The notes beneath the pieces were generated by a model, which saw only the letters and a program-made list of their open reading frames with translations, had not been told where the DNA came from and did no database searches. Shown one piece after another: positions 9,658 through 17,780 of a stretch of DNA of 43,022 bases. The DNA lies in the NCBI GenBank assembly GCA_934317005.1, contig CAKREB010000023.1:1-43022 (forward strand), in the 5' to 3' direction. Positions within the stretch are counted from its first letter, which is position 1. Every line of letters begins with the position of its first letter. This stretch comes from an uncultured Lachnospiraceae bacterium. Its GTDB lineage: Bacteria; Bacillota; Clostridia; Lachnospirales; Lachnospiraceae. A program made the translations under genes and the position numbers.

Positions 9658-10659
9658 ATGGAAAATTATATTAACAATGCCCCATTTATTCTTGTACTTA
9701 TATTTCTTGTTGTAGGCTTCGTGCTGCTAATAAAAGGTGCAGACTTTTTTGTGGAGGGAAGTTCAAGTGTAGCAAAGAGACTACATGTTCCATCTATCAT
9801 TATCGGACTTACTATTGTTGCAATGGGAACATCACTTCCTGAGACAGCAGTCAGTGTATCCGCTTCGATTACAGGAAACAATGAACTTGCAGTCAGTAAT
9901 GTAGTTGGTTCTAATATATTTAATCTGATGGTTGTAATCGGTGTATGTGCAATGTTGGCTGCTATAAATGTTGCAAGGGAAACCATAACGAGAGATATTC
10001 CGTTTTCATTGATATGTGCCGGACTTTTAATGCTTTTAGGGATGATTGGACTCGGTGATAAGTCTGGAATGACACTTGGGCACTTTGATGGTGTAATATT
10101 AATTGGATTCTTTGCAGGATACATTTTCTATATGATTAAGATTGCATTAAAGGCAAGTAGGGAAGGCAGGAAGGTTGAGATTGAAGGCGGTTCTGACGAG
10201 GAGATTAAACTGGTTTCCGTTCCGATGAGCATTCTGTTTATCGTAGGCGGAGCAATTGCCATTGCACTCGGTGGAGATGTTACAGTTGATGCAGCATCCA
10301 GAATAGCAAGTGAACTGGGAATGAGCCAGACGCTTATCGGACTTACAATCGTTTCCATAGGAACATCGCTTCCAGAGCTTGTAACTTCAATCGTTGCAGC
10401 CAGAAAGAACGAAGTGGATATGGCGCTTGGCAATGCCATTGGTTCTAATGTGTTTAATATACTGATGGTACTTGGTATTGCATCAGCAATCAGCCCGATT
10501 AGTATGATTACTGAGAATATTATTGATTTGTGCGTACTTATTGTATTTACCGTATGTGTATGGCTCTTTGCAGGAACTAAGAAGAAAATCGGAAAAATCG
10601 AAGGCTTCTGTATGGTTGTATTTTATGCAGCATATGCCGTTTATATTATCATAAGATAA
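9658..10659 (+). CDS. Calcium/sodium exchanger of the CaCA superfamily (YrbG-like)
   Basis: Integral membrane antiporter of 333 aa with the duplicated architecture of the family: two halves of about five helices, each with an alpha-repeat containing GTSLPE (57-62 and 235-240) followed by N-x-VGSN-F-N / N-x-IGSN-F-N. A charged cytoplasmic loop (about 165-187, EGGSDEEIK) joins the halves. It should exchange Ca2+ for Na+ or H+. The start at 9658 follows AAAGGAGGAAAAC; an in-frame ATG at 9625 has no ribosome binding site. It stands between the alarmone gene and the biosynthetic island with 88 and 158 bases of spacing, with no sign of shared function. Confidence 0.93.
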   Translation: MENYINNAPFILVLIFLVVGFVLLIKGADFFVEGSSSVAKRLHVPSIIIGLTIVAMGTSLPETAVSVSASITGNNELAVSNVVGSNIFNLMVVIGVCAMLAAINVARETITRDIPFSLICAGLLMLLGMIGLGDKSGMTLGHFDGVILIGFFAGYIFYMIKIALKASREGRKVEIEGGSDEEIKLVSVPMSILFIVGGAIAIALGGDVTVDAASRIASELGMSQTLIGLTIVSIGTSLPELVTSIVAARKNEVDMALGNAIGSNVFNILMVLGIASAISPISMITENIIDLCVLIVFTVCVWLFAGTKKKIGKIEGFCMVVFYAAYAVYIIIR

Positions 10660-10817
10660 ATGAGTTATCAGACAATGTTATTATTTTTGAAAGTTTTTTT
10701 ACAGAATTTATCGCAGCAGATATTCTTGGAATGCTGGTTGGATAGCTGTTAAAGAGTAAGACTCCGGATGGCATGCTGAATACACTTGCCTTTGTTCTCA
10801 TGAAGGAGAAACCAGTT

Positions 10818-11504
10818 ATGATAGAGAAAAAAGGGAAATATGGAACGGTTTATCTGTTACAGATACCGGATGAGCTTTGCTTTGCCAATCTGGAGTCAGG
10901 AATGACAGCATTGTCTCAGGATCGTCAGGAAAAAATACGTCGGTATGCAGTGGAGCAGAGCAAGCTGCAATCCTTTTGTTGTGCATTTTTGGTGAGGGTG
11001 ATACTGCAAAGGGACTTTGGTATGACATCGGATCAGATACAGATGAACTATCTAGAGAAGGGAAAGCCGGTACTGGTGGATCAGGCGGGAGAAATCGTTC
11101 AGCCACATATTTCATGGTCGCACAGCAAAAAAGCAGTAGCGGTGGCAGTAAACAGGGAGCCGGTTGGGGTAGATGTCGAATGGATTGGAGTCTATCGGGA
11201 AAAAATCGCTAGAAAGTATTTTTCGCAGACGGAGTGGGAGCACCTGGAGCAGTCGGAACAAAAGGAGCAGGAGTTTTATAAACTTTGGACTAGAAAAGAA
11301 GCCTTTGTGAAGCGAAACGGTGAGGGATTGAGAAAGGATTTGTCGCAGATTCCGACGCAGCTGGAAGAGATGGAGAGCCAAAGGTGGGGGGAGTATATGG
11401 TGAGTGTCTGTGGAAATGCAGGCACAAAAAAGTGGGAATATTGTGTGGAAGAGTGGGGAAAAATCTACCCGGATTACTATGTATCCAAAAAGGTGGACAG
11501 GTAA
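10818..11504 (+). CDS. 4'-phosphopantetheinyl transferase (Sfp-type)
   Basis: Cytoplasmic enzyme of 228 aa that moves the phosphopantetheine arm of CoA onto a conserved serine of carrier proteins. Signature motifs are present: HISWSHS (97-103), GVDVEW (117-122, Mg-binding acidic residues) and WTRKEAFVK (157-165). The length fits the Sfp/Gsp group rather than the shorter AcpS. The ATG at 10818 has GAAGGAGA eight bases upstream; an in-frame ATG at 10773 lacks a site. Its natural client is probably the carrier protein encoded 2.7 kb downstream (14197-14421), since PPTases of this type commonly sit in the clusters they serve. Confidence 0.92.
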   Translation: MIEKKGKYGTVYLLQIPDELCFANLESGMTALSQDRQEKIRRYAVEQSKLQSFCCAFLVRVILQRDFGMTSDQIQMNYLEKGKPVLVDQAGEIVQPHISWSHSKKAVAVAVNREPVGVDVEWIGVYREKIARKYFSQTEWEHLEQSEQKEQEFYKLWTRKEAFVKRNGEGLRKDLSQIPTQLEEMESQRWGEYMVSVCGNAGTKKWEYCVEEWGKIYPDYYVSKKVDR

Positions 11505-11533
11505 GAGGGTGAGGAAAGAGGGAGACATGACAT

Positions 11534-12436
11534 ATGATATTGTTTCGATTGATTGTAAAAAATAAAAAAAGAACTGGAATGGGAACGAAGAAGGGACCGA
11601 AGCTTCGCCAAATGAAAGAGAATCATCCCAGAGCGTGGTTTCCGAAGCAGTATGAAACTGGAAAACAGTGGTGCCTGGAGCAGCATATGCGGCACTGTTT
11701 TCTGAGAAGTCATGATGGATTGTGGTTACATGCGCTGTATTTTCCGGCAAAGAATGCAAGACGGACGGTACTATTATCGCACGGCTACCGCGGAAGCGGA
11801 TTTGGTGATTTTGCGCCGGATGCCCGTTTTTTGCATGAACACGGTTGTAATCTGTTGTTTATCGACCAGAGAAGCTGTGGAGACAGTCAGGGAAGATATA
11901 TTACCTTTGGAGCACTGGAGCAGCAGGATGTGAAGCGATGGTGCTGGTATCTGGCAAGACATAATAAAAATCGACTTCCTATCTATTTATTTGGAAAGTC
12001 GATGGGAGCGGCTGCCGTGCTTATGGCATCGGGAAGGAGATTGCCTCATGATGTGAAAGGGATTATTGCGGACTGCGGATTTGTTTCGATGCGAGAACAG
12101 TTTCAGAACATGGCGGCAAACTGGTTTCATCTGCACCATATTTCAATCCTTTTGTGGAGGTTATCGGTGAGTTGTCGTCTGCAGGCACATTTTTCTATGA
12201 AGGATGCAGACACTTCATATGCCATGGCGGTGAATAGGCGTCCGATATTATTTTTTCATGGTTCCAAGGATGGATTTGTTCTTCCAAAGCAATCAATAAA
12301 AAATTATCGGATGTGCCGTGCACCGAAGGAGCTTGTAATCATTGGCAAGGCAAGGCATCTGTGCTGTGCGTATCAGCAGTGGGAAAAATATCATCAGCAG
12401 CTGATACGGTTTTTTGAAAAATATGACGGAAAATAG
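11534..12436 (+). CDS. Alpha/beta-fold hydrolase (YqkD-like)
   Basis: Protein of 300 aa with a complete alpha/beta-hydrolase triad: nucleophile S156 in GKSMGAA, acid D246 in HGSKDGFV, and H275 in KARHLCC. The oxyanion region is LLSHGYRGSG (80-89), and IDQRSCGDSQG is the usual strand-4 segment. It resembles the YqkD/BAAT-type serine hydrolases. The N-terminal 30 aa are very basic and show no clear membrane segment. It starts 29 bases after the PPTase stop with a purine-rich GAGGAAAGAGGGA site, so the two are probably co-transcribed. In a small NRPS-like island it could act as an editing or releasing thioesterase, but nothing in the sequence proves this. Substrate unknown. Confidence 0.8.
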   Translation: MILFRLIVKNKKRTGMGTKKGPKLRQMKENHPRAWFPKQYETGKQWCLEQHMRHCFLRSHDGLWLHALYFPAKNARRTVLLSHGYRGSGFGDFAPDARFLHEHGCNLLFIDQRSCGDSQGRYITFGALEQQDVKRWCWYLARHNKNRLPIYLFGKSMGAAAVLMASGRRLPHDVKGIIADCGFVSMREQFQNMAANWFHLHHISILLWRLSVSCRLQAHFSMKDADTSYAMAVNRRPILFFHGSKDGFVLPKQSIKNYRMCRAPKELVIIGKARHLCCAYQQWEKYHQQLIRFFEKYDGK

Positions 12437-12595
12437 GAAAATGTTCATAATGTAGTGTTACACCAACAAGAATTGCAAAGCAATTCTTGCAGAGAGAATG
12501 CGCAGAATAGGAAATTGCTTGTATCTTAGTGGTGCGCCAACAAGAATTTCGAAGAAATTCTTGCAGAGAGAATGCGCAGGCATTCTCTCTTTTTA
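12432..12595. repeat. Two tandem copies (74-bp period) of a dispersed two-hairpin intergenic repeat, minus orientation
   Basis: Copy 1 has hairpin B arms CAAGAATTGC / GCAATTCTTG (12467-12489). Copy 2 has CAAGAATTTC / GAAATTCTTG (12541-12563). Both carry the flank ACACTA or CACTA plus a GGTG/CACC dyad and the tail GGAAATTGC-like segment. Copy 2 ends in a full hairpin A (AGAGAGAATGC / GCATTCTCTCT, 12565-12590) with a T-run. The same element occurs at 26818 and 34426 in the opposite orientation. Confidence 0.85.
12565..12595 (+). terminator. Hairpin A of the repeat acting as a likely terminator
   Basis: An 11-bp stem (12565-12575 with 12580-12590) with loop GCAG is followed by TTTTT. It is read on the plus strand downstream of the hydrolase gene, so the repeat supplies a plausible terminator for PPTase-hydrolase. 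Confidence 0.6.
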
Positions 12596-12610
12596 CTGAA
12601 CACAAATGGG

Positions 12611-12646
12611 AAAAGTGTCCGATAAGTTTCGGACACTTTTTTTTGT
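12611..12646 (+). terminator. Strong intrinsic terminator before the condensation-domain gene
   Basis: A 12-bp perfect stem (AAAAGTGTCCGA 12611-12622 with 12629-12640), a 6-base loop and an eight-T run. It splits the island into an upstream unit (PPTase, hydrolase) and a downstream unit (C domain, carrier, ligase). The remaining 12647-12750 must hold the promoter of the second unit; I see no convincing consensus there. Confidence 0.85.
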
Positions 12647-12750
12647 TTGTCCATTAAGTATCTTCGGGGGTGGAAATGTAGTCCATACTGTGATACTCTG
12701 CCGTCTAGAGAATGGATAAGCAAACAGGACAAATAGAATGGGGGATTCGT

Positions 12751-14139
12751 ATGGAAAGGAAATATTATCCGCTGACGGCTGCACAAAGGATGCATCATCT
12801 TTGGATCAATCAGTATCACACACAGCAGGTTTCCGGTGTCAGTGTGGTTGCAGCTTTGCAGGCAGATTTAGACATGGGATTGCTGGAAAAATGTATTCAT
12901 GAGGAGATCCAGAGGTATGGCTGCATGAGAGTACGTTTTACGAAGCCGGATGAACATGGTGAGGTAAAGCAGTACATTATGAAGAGGGACGATCGGAAGC
13001 TACAGCAGTTTGATCTGTCAGAGATGACAATGGAAGAGGCAGATGCGGTCATGCAGAGCTGGGCATATGAAACCTTTGACGGAGATGACATTCCGATGTG
13101 CGAGGTTCGGCTGATGAAGCTGCCGGAGGGGTACAAAGGATTTTTTATCCATATGGATCACCGTCTGATTGATTCCTGTGGTCTGGTGGTGATGATCAAT
13201 GATGTGATGAAGTTATATACATATTACCGGTTTGGCGCACCAAATCCAGAGCCGATGGCAGATTATGAGGAAGTATTGCAATTGGATCTTGCGAAAGCTT
13301 CCCGTCAAAAAAGATTTCTAAAGGATAAAAAGTTCTGGGATGCTCAGCTGGATGCACTGGGAGAGCCGTTGTATTCTGATATTCAGGGAACCGGAGTGTT
13401 GCAAGAGACCAGAGAGAAGCATCATGATCCTACACTTCGTGCGGCGGATATTGAAAGGAAGAACCTGTTTGTGCAGGTAAAGGACTATGTGCTGGAAACA
13501 GAACCGACCAAACGGATGTTAGACTTTTGCCAGACACACCAGATTTCTGTGACGAATCTTTTGCTTCTGGGGATCAGGACATATCTTTCCAAAGTTAATA
13601 ATGGACAGGAGGATATTACGATCCAGAACTTTATCTCGAGACGTTCCACGAAGGAAGAGTGGACTTCCGGAGGCAGCAGAACGATTATGTTTCCCTGCCG
13701 GACGGTAATGGCAGCAGAAACAGAGTTTTTGGATGCGGCATATGAGATTCAGAATGTACAGAATCATATTTATCTGCACAGCAATTATGACCCGGACTTG
13801 ATTGTGCAGGAGATGAAGCGCAGATATCACACTCCGGAGCACACAACGTATGAGAGTTGCTATCTGACATATCAGCCGATGACGGTTTCTGTAGACAATC
13901 CATATCTGGAGGGAATCCAAACCCATGCGAAATGGTTTGCCAATGGAGCAGCTACGAAAAAGATGTATCTGACAGTTTCTCATACACCGGATGGAGGGAC
14001 GAATTTTTCGTTCCATTATCAGACGGCACACTTGTGTGAGAAGGATATGGAAGTGATGTATTATTACCTGATGAGAATATTGTTTACGGGGATGGAAAAT
14101 CCGGCAATGACATTAGGTGAGATTATGGAAGCTGTATAG
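12751..14139 (+). CDS. Stand-alone NRPS condensation-domain-like acyltransferase
   Basis: Protein of 462 aa with the two-lobed layout of the condensation/PapA/alcohol-acyltransferase superfamily. It opens with YYPLTAAQRM (C1-like core). The catalytic HHxxxDG motif appears as H134-M-D136-H137-RLI-D141-S142: the catalytic second His and the structural Asp are kept, while the first His is Asp and the Gly is Ser. The C-terminal lobe ends with a bridging region around TVSHTPDGGTNFSF. The start at 12751 has a GGGGG site six bases upstream and the normal C-domain N-terminus; an in-frame ATG at 12712 lacks a site. It lies 57 bases before the carrier gene and should transfer a carrier-bound acyl group to an amine or alcohol. 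The acceptor is unknown. Confidence 0.82.
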   Translation: MERKYYPLTAAQRMHHLWINQYHTQQVSGVSVVAALQADLDMGLLEKCIHEEIQRYGCMRVRFTKPDEHGEVKQYIMKRDDRKLQQFDLSEMTMEEADAVMQSWAYETFDGDDIPMCEVRLMKLPEGYKGFFIHMDHRLIDSCGLVVMINDVMKLYTYYRFGAPNPEPMADYEEVLQLDLAKASRQKRFLKDKKFWDAQLDALGEPLYSDIQGTGVLQETREKHHDPTLRAADIERKNLFVQVKDYVLETEPTKRMLDFCQTHQISVTNLLLLGIRTYLSKVNNGQEDITIQNFISRRSTKEEWTSGGSRTIMFPCRTVMAAETEFLDAAYEIQNVQNHIYLHSNYDPDLIVQEMKRRYHTPEHTTYESCYLTYQPMTVSVDNPYLEGIQTHAKWFANGAATKKMYLTVSHTPDGGTNFSFHYQTAHLCEKDMEVMYYYLMRILFTGMENPAMTLGEIMEAV

Positions 14140-14196
14140 AATCAATGCAAAGAGATTGTGATATATATCGTATCAAAAGAAAGGCAGGAAGAGATT

Positions 14197-14421
14197 ATGG
14201 AGAAAAAGTTCAAAGAAATTGTGGCAAAATATTGTACGGTAAAACCGGAGGAGATGAACAGCGAAACCAGATTTCGTGAAAATCTGGGACTAAATTCCTT
14301 AGATTTTATGTCTATGCTAGGAGAACTGGAAGACACCTTTGATGTGGAGCTAGAGGAGGAAGATGTACAAAAGATCTGGACGATTGGTCAGGCGTTGGAA
14401 TTGCTGGAAAAGGAGTGTTAG
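14197..14421 (+). CDS. Free-standing acyl/peptidyl carrier protein
   Basis: Small acidic helical protein of 74 aa with the phosphopantetheine site GLNSLDFMSML at 31-41; S34 is the attachment serine. The usual DSL is NSL here. Its size fits free-standing carrier proteins such as DltC or ACP. The ATG at 14197 follows AAAGGCAGGAAG; an earlier in-frame ATG at 14158 is less well placed. Its stop lies two bases before the ligase start, so the pair is tightly coupled, as with DltA-DltC. The PPTase at 10818 would prime it, the ligase load it, and the condensation enzyme unload it (inference from context). Confidence 0.9.
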   Translation: MEKKFKEIVAKYCTVKPEEMNSETRFRENLGLNSLDFMSMLGELEDTFDVELEEEDVQKIWTIGQALELLEKEC

Positions 14422-14423
14422 AG

Positions 14424-15974
14424 ATGGGGTTATTGATTGGGGAATTATTAGAAAAAAGTGTTCGTGACCATGCAGATGTGACAGCGGTTCAATGGCTGCA
14501 AAAAAGAGAAGTACTTGGTGAGACATATGAAGAACTCTGGGAGCATGTTACCCGGATACGCCGTGGACTGCAGCAGAAGAAGGCTGCCGGAAAGCATATC
14601 GCTTTGATCGGAAGCAGCAGTCCACAGTGGATAGAAAGTTATCTGGCAGTGATTACCGGAGGATGTGTGGCAGTACCGTTAGATGCAGGTCTGCCATCGG
14701 AGGATCTGATAGAGCTTTTGAACCGTTCGGATAGTGAAGCGTTGTTTCTTAGTGAAAAGCATAAGGCACTCATTGATGAAATCCTTTGTTCCTGCCCGAA
14801 GCTGAAACAGATCTGGATGCTTCAGGGGCAAGAGGAACCAAAACAAGATCATGCTGCACTTTTGGAGAAGCTTATGAAAGAGGGACAGCAGGAAGAGATT
14901 TTGGAAAACAGTGTGGATGCACAGGATATTGCAACGATCATTTATACATCGGGAACAACAGGAAAGAGTAAGGGTGTCATGCTGACACAGGAAAATCTGG
15001 CACAAAATGTGTTGTCTGTTACGATTGCTATAGAACCGGGAACGAAGGTGATGAGTGTGCTTCCCATCCATCATGCATTTTGTCTGGTGATGGACTGGCT
15101 TAAGGGATTTTCTCTTGGAGCAACACTCTGTATTAACGACTCTTATATGCATATGGTGCGGAATATGGGGATTTATCAGCCACAGATGATGCTGATGGTG
15201 CCGATGATGCTTGAGACATTATATAAGAAGCTTAGCATGGCAGATGCGTCTGCACCGAAACAGGCTGTGGCGCAGGCCGTGTTTGGAGCGAACCTTAAAA
15301 CGATTTTTACCGGAGGAGCACATCTGGATCCATTCTATATCGAAAAGTTTGAGGAATATGGTGTACAGGTGCTGGAAGGATATGGCATGTCCGAATGCTC
15401 ACCGGTTATTAGTACAAATTCTGTGGAAAATTACAAGACAGGGTCTATCGGGCGTCCGCTTTCCAATGTAGAGATTGCATTTGAACAGGGAGAAATCTTG
15501 GTGCGCGGTAGCAGTGTGATGAAAGGATATTATAAAATGCCGCAGGAAACTGCCGAGGCACTTCGGGGTGGTTGGCTGCATACCGGAGATAAGGGATACA
15601 TCGATGAGGATGGTTTCCTGTTCATCAATGGTCGTGTTAAGAATCTGATCATTCTTTCCAATGGGGAGAATATTTCACCGGAGGAAATCGAAAATAAATT
15701 GGGACTTAATCCTTTGGTGGGAGAAGTAATCGTCACAGGAAAGGATCAGGGGTTGACTGCCAATATTTATCCGGAACAGGCAGTTGTGGAGGACTCCGAT
15801 ATGGATGACCAGAGTATCCAGGAAAGTCTGCAGAGCATTTTAGATATTTACAATCAAAAACAACCAACCTACCGTCAGATCACGGGGCTGGTTGTCCGCA
15901 AAGATCCATTTGTGCGTAATGCAACCGGAAAAATCATCCGTGAAAAAGTAAACGAAGACGAAGCTGCCGGTTAA
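14424..15974 (+). CDS. AMP-forming acid-CoA/ACP ligase (stand-alone adenylation enzyme)
   Basis: ANL-superfamily enzyme of 516 aa. Core motifs: YTSGTTGKSKG (174-184, P-loop), GYGMSECSPVIS (aromatic/TE motif), HTGDKGYIDEDG and the hinge region GRVKNLIILSNGENISPEEIE, and K503 in RNATGKIIREK (adenylation lysine). Overall it resembles acyl-CoA synthetases more than amino-acid A domains: no Asp typical of alpha-amino recognition is obvious near the A4 region. It is therefore likely to activate a carboxylic or fatty acid. The ATG at 14424 has AAAGGAG at 14409-14415; an in-frame GTG at 14415 overlaps that site. Its stop overlaps the stop of the convergent TetR gene by four bases. The probable partner is the carrier gene just upstream. 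Confidence 0.88.
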   Translation: MGLLIGELLEKSVRDHADVTAVQWLQKREVLGETYEELWEHVTRIRRGLQQKKAAGKHIALIGSSSPQWIESYLAVITGGCVAVPLDAGLPSEDLIELLNRSDSEALFLSEKHKALIDEILCSCPKLKQIWMLQGQEEPKQDHAALLEKLMKEGQQEEILENSVDAQDIATIIYTSGTTGKSKGVMLTQENLAQNVLSVTIAIEPGTKVMSVLPIHHAFCLVMDWLKGFSLGATLCINDSYMHMVRNMGIYQPQMMLMVPMMLETLYKKLSMADASAPKQAVAQAVFGANLKTIFTGGAHLDPFYIEKFEEYGVQVLEGYGMSECSPVISTNSVENYKTGSIGRPLSNVEIAFEQGEILVRGSSVMKGYYKMPQETAEALRGGWLHTGDKGYIDEDGFLFINGRVKNLIILSNGENISPEEIENKLGLNPLVGEVIVTGKDQGLTANIYPEQAVVEDSDMDDQSIQESLQSILDIYNQKQPTYRQITGLVVRKDPFVRNATGKIIREKVNEDEAAG

Positions 15975-16564
15975 TTCAGATAAGGAAGGGTGGCTGCATG
16001 AAAGGAATCTGCTAGAAGATGGGCTATCGTGTCAGTGGGAGTAGCGAACTTTTCCTTCGTCCATTTGTGAAGGATACCCAGTGCGCCGCCGATAGAGTAG
16101 GCAATGGCAAAGGATATTTCTTCGCGGGAATGTCTGGATGGTTCTGTCAGATTCGTAGCACCTTTGACATATTGATGAAACATGGTGAGTGTTTTTTCGA
16201 AGAAAGCATCGCCATGGGGACTGCTAAGAAGCTGTGCCAGAAAAGGATTTTCCTGGATGTAATTGCACAGATTCTGATAAAACTGCAGGATAATGACAGA
16301 ATTATCCTGCGGTGTATGTTTTTTGACATGGAACTGATCCAGAAGCGTGAAAAGGTGATCGATGGTCTGATCCTCCACCGCTTCCAGTAGATTGGGGATT
16401 CCTTCATAATGATTATAAAAGGTACTTCGTACGATACCTGCTGTTTTTATGACATCGGACACTGTGATTTTTTCCAGTGCCTTTTTTTTCGCTATTTGAT
16501 AGAATGCTTGGCAGATGGCCTCTTCTGCCACGACAAAGCGCTCATCTTGCATATTTTTATTCAT
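15971..16564 (-). CDS. TetR/AcrR-family transcriptional regulator
   Basis: Regulator of 197 aa. An N-terminal helix-turn-helix (about 25-60: ITVSDVIKTAGIVRSTFYNHY) matches TetR recognition helices. The C-terminal ~130 aa are helical and divergent, as usual for ligand-binding halves; they resemble the TetR_C group found in DhaS-like clostridial regulators (inference). An ATG twelve bases further upstream (16576) sits directly on AGGAA, so I prefer 16564, which has GAGGGG just upstream. The gene faces the biosynthetic island tail to tail with a 4-base stop overlap (15971-15974), which makes it a candidate local regulator. Its own promoter shows a possible operator. Confidence 0.88.
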   Translation of the reverse strand: MNKNMQDERFVVAEEAICQAFYQIAKKKALEKITVSDVIKTAGIVRSTFYNHYEGIPNLLEAVEDQTIDHLFTLLDQFHVKKHTPQDNSVIILQFYQNLCNYIQENPFLAQLLSSPHGDAFFEKTLTMFHQYVKGATNLTEPSRHSREEISFAIAYSIGGALGILHKWTKEKFATPTDTIAHLLADSFHAATLPYLN

Positions 16565-16589
16565 CCAACCCCTCATTTCCTGTTTTTTG

Positions 16590-16641
16590 TTTTACATATA
16601 TTTTACAAATAAACCATAACACGAGTTGTAGGATTGGTCAA
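16590..16641 (-). promoter_or_regulatory. Promoter of the TetR gene with nearby direct repeats
   Basis: On the minus strand, TTGACC (16636-16641) and TATGGT (16613-16618) are separated by exactly 17 bases. Just downstream lie two TTTTACA direct repeats (plus-strand 16590-16596 and 16601-16607) spaced 11 bases, about one helical turn. These could be an autoregulatory site; this is inference. Confidence 0.55.
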
Positions 16642-16665
16642 ATGGGAGTGGAGAGATCAGTCATT

Positions 16666-17481
16666 CTATTCTACCGCCCACTGCACTTCTGTGATATATT
16701 CTTCCTCCTGTGCAGTCTCATAATCATCGATATGACAAAACTCGATCGGATCATCGATTGTTTTTAAACGGTGTGTTTTGGCATAGTCAGCCAGCTTTGG
16801 CACAAATTCCTTGGTACGGGAAAGAGGTCCCTTATACACAATAGAAAGATATTTCCCGGCAGGAAGCGTAAAGTTGCTTTCGTAGGAGATCACATCGGAG
16901 TAGAAAAATAAGTTTTTGGTGCGGTAATACTGCGAATTCGGATTGCTGTTGGCAAGATCCAGTGTATAGCAGTCACAGGCACCGATCGTATCGACCTTCA
17001 TCTGGTGGGAGCGCATATATTTCATAAGATAGTAATCCACATAACTGTCCGGAAGATTATCATCATTGATCATAATACATGCTCTGTCTGGCATATCCAA
17101 CACACGGATGCATTCAAAATCTGTGACAGAAAGAGCACGCTGAAAGCTTTTAAGACGTGCCTGGATGCTGTTTTTGGTTTCATACAGCTTTACCAGAGCT
17201 TCGTTTACATTATTTAATTCCTGTTGGAGCAGGGAAATGGTATTGGCAATATTTCTGTTTTCATCAAAATATTTGATCTGCTCGGTCGTCATGTTAAGAC
17301 GGAGTAGTTCACGGATCATCGTAAGCTTACGGACATCCTCGACCGTATAGAGACGGTAATTGTTGACCGGATCACGTTCCGGTTTTAAAATGCCGACTTC
17401 TTCATAGTAGCGTATCGAATCAACACCGATGTCAAAGAGTTTTGCGAGTTCACCGATACGAAATGTTGTTTTTTCTTTCAT
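16666..17481 (-). CDS. MerR-family regulator with C-terminal effector-binding domain
   Basis: Protein of 271 aa. Residues 6-72 form the winged helix MerR DNA-binding domain (FRIGELAKLFDIGVDSIRYY, then the NNYRLYTVEDVRKL wing). A coiled-coil dimer helix lies at about 80-118, and a GyrI/BmrR-like effector domain of about 150 aa completes it. There are no cysteine pairs at the metal-binding position, so it probably senses an organic molecule (amine or related compound) rather than a metal. The start follows GTGAGGAAATT. It is divergent from the dehydrogenase operon, whose promoter has the distorted 19-bp spacer that MerR activators use, so it is the likely activator of that operon. Confidence 0.92.
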   Translation of the reverse strand: MKEKTTFRIGELAKLFDIGVDSIRYYEEVGILKPERDPVNNYRLYTVEDVRKLTMIRELLRLNMTTEQIKYFDENRNIANTISLLQQELNNVNEALVKLYETKNSIQARLKSFQRALSVTDFECIRVLDMPDRACIMINDDNLPDSYVDYYLMKYMRSHQMKVDTIGACDCYTLDLANSNPNSQYYRTKNLFFYSDVISYESNFTLPAGKYLSIVYKGPLSRTKEFVPKLADYAKTHRLKTIDDPIEFCHIDDYETAQEEEYITEVQWAVE

Positions 17482-17703
17482 AATTTCCTCACTTCATGGT
17501 ATTGTATGGTATCATGCCAGAGTTTTTTGAGGGATCCCAAAACGCTGCCATGATGGAGTTTCCGAAAACAGGATACAAACATCCATTGCTGTGATTTTTC
17601 TTGGAAAACCATGGATTTGCAGGAAATCCTTCAATCCTGTGTACGAAAAGCATTGTTTCGTTTTTTACAATAAAACAGCATTGAAAAAAATTTCAATAAC
17701 CTA

Positions 17704-17734
17704 TTGACTCTAGTATTATACTAGAATATATCCT
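17704..17734 (+). promoter_or_regulatory. MerR-type promoter with 19-bp spacer and palindromic operator
   Basis: TTGACT (-35, 17704-17709) and TATCCT (-10, 17729-17734) are 19 bases apart. The spacer is filled by a perfect 17-base palindrome (17709-17725; core CTAGTAT-T-ATACTAG). Over-long spacers holding a dyad are the hallmark of MerR-activated promoters. The rest of the 383-base gap (17482-17703) holds no gene; it contains ATGGTAT direct repeats just upstream of the MerR gene and AT-rich DNA. Confidence 0.82.
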
Positions 17735-17780
17735 TTGAGTAAAGAAACAAACACAAGTAAATAAAAATGAAATGGTACAA

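Noticed and set aside
10660..10817. Protein-like frame with an in-frame stop (IAADILGMLVG, stop, LLKSKTPDG) running into the PPTase frame
   Set aside because: Could be a gene remnant, but it is too short, has no recognised family and no start signal.
11112..11759. 215-codon minus-strand ORF across the PPTase and hydrolase genes
   Set aside because: Antisense to two genes with clear catalytic motifs; the composition is typical of a shadow frame.
12432..12595. CRISPR-like array
   Set aside because: Only two repeat units, strongly self-complementary throughout and with no spacer-like unique segments of constant length; no cas genes in the window.
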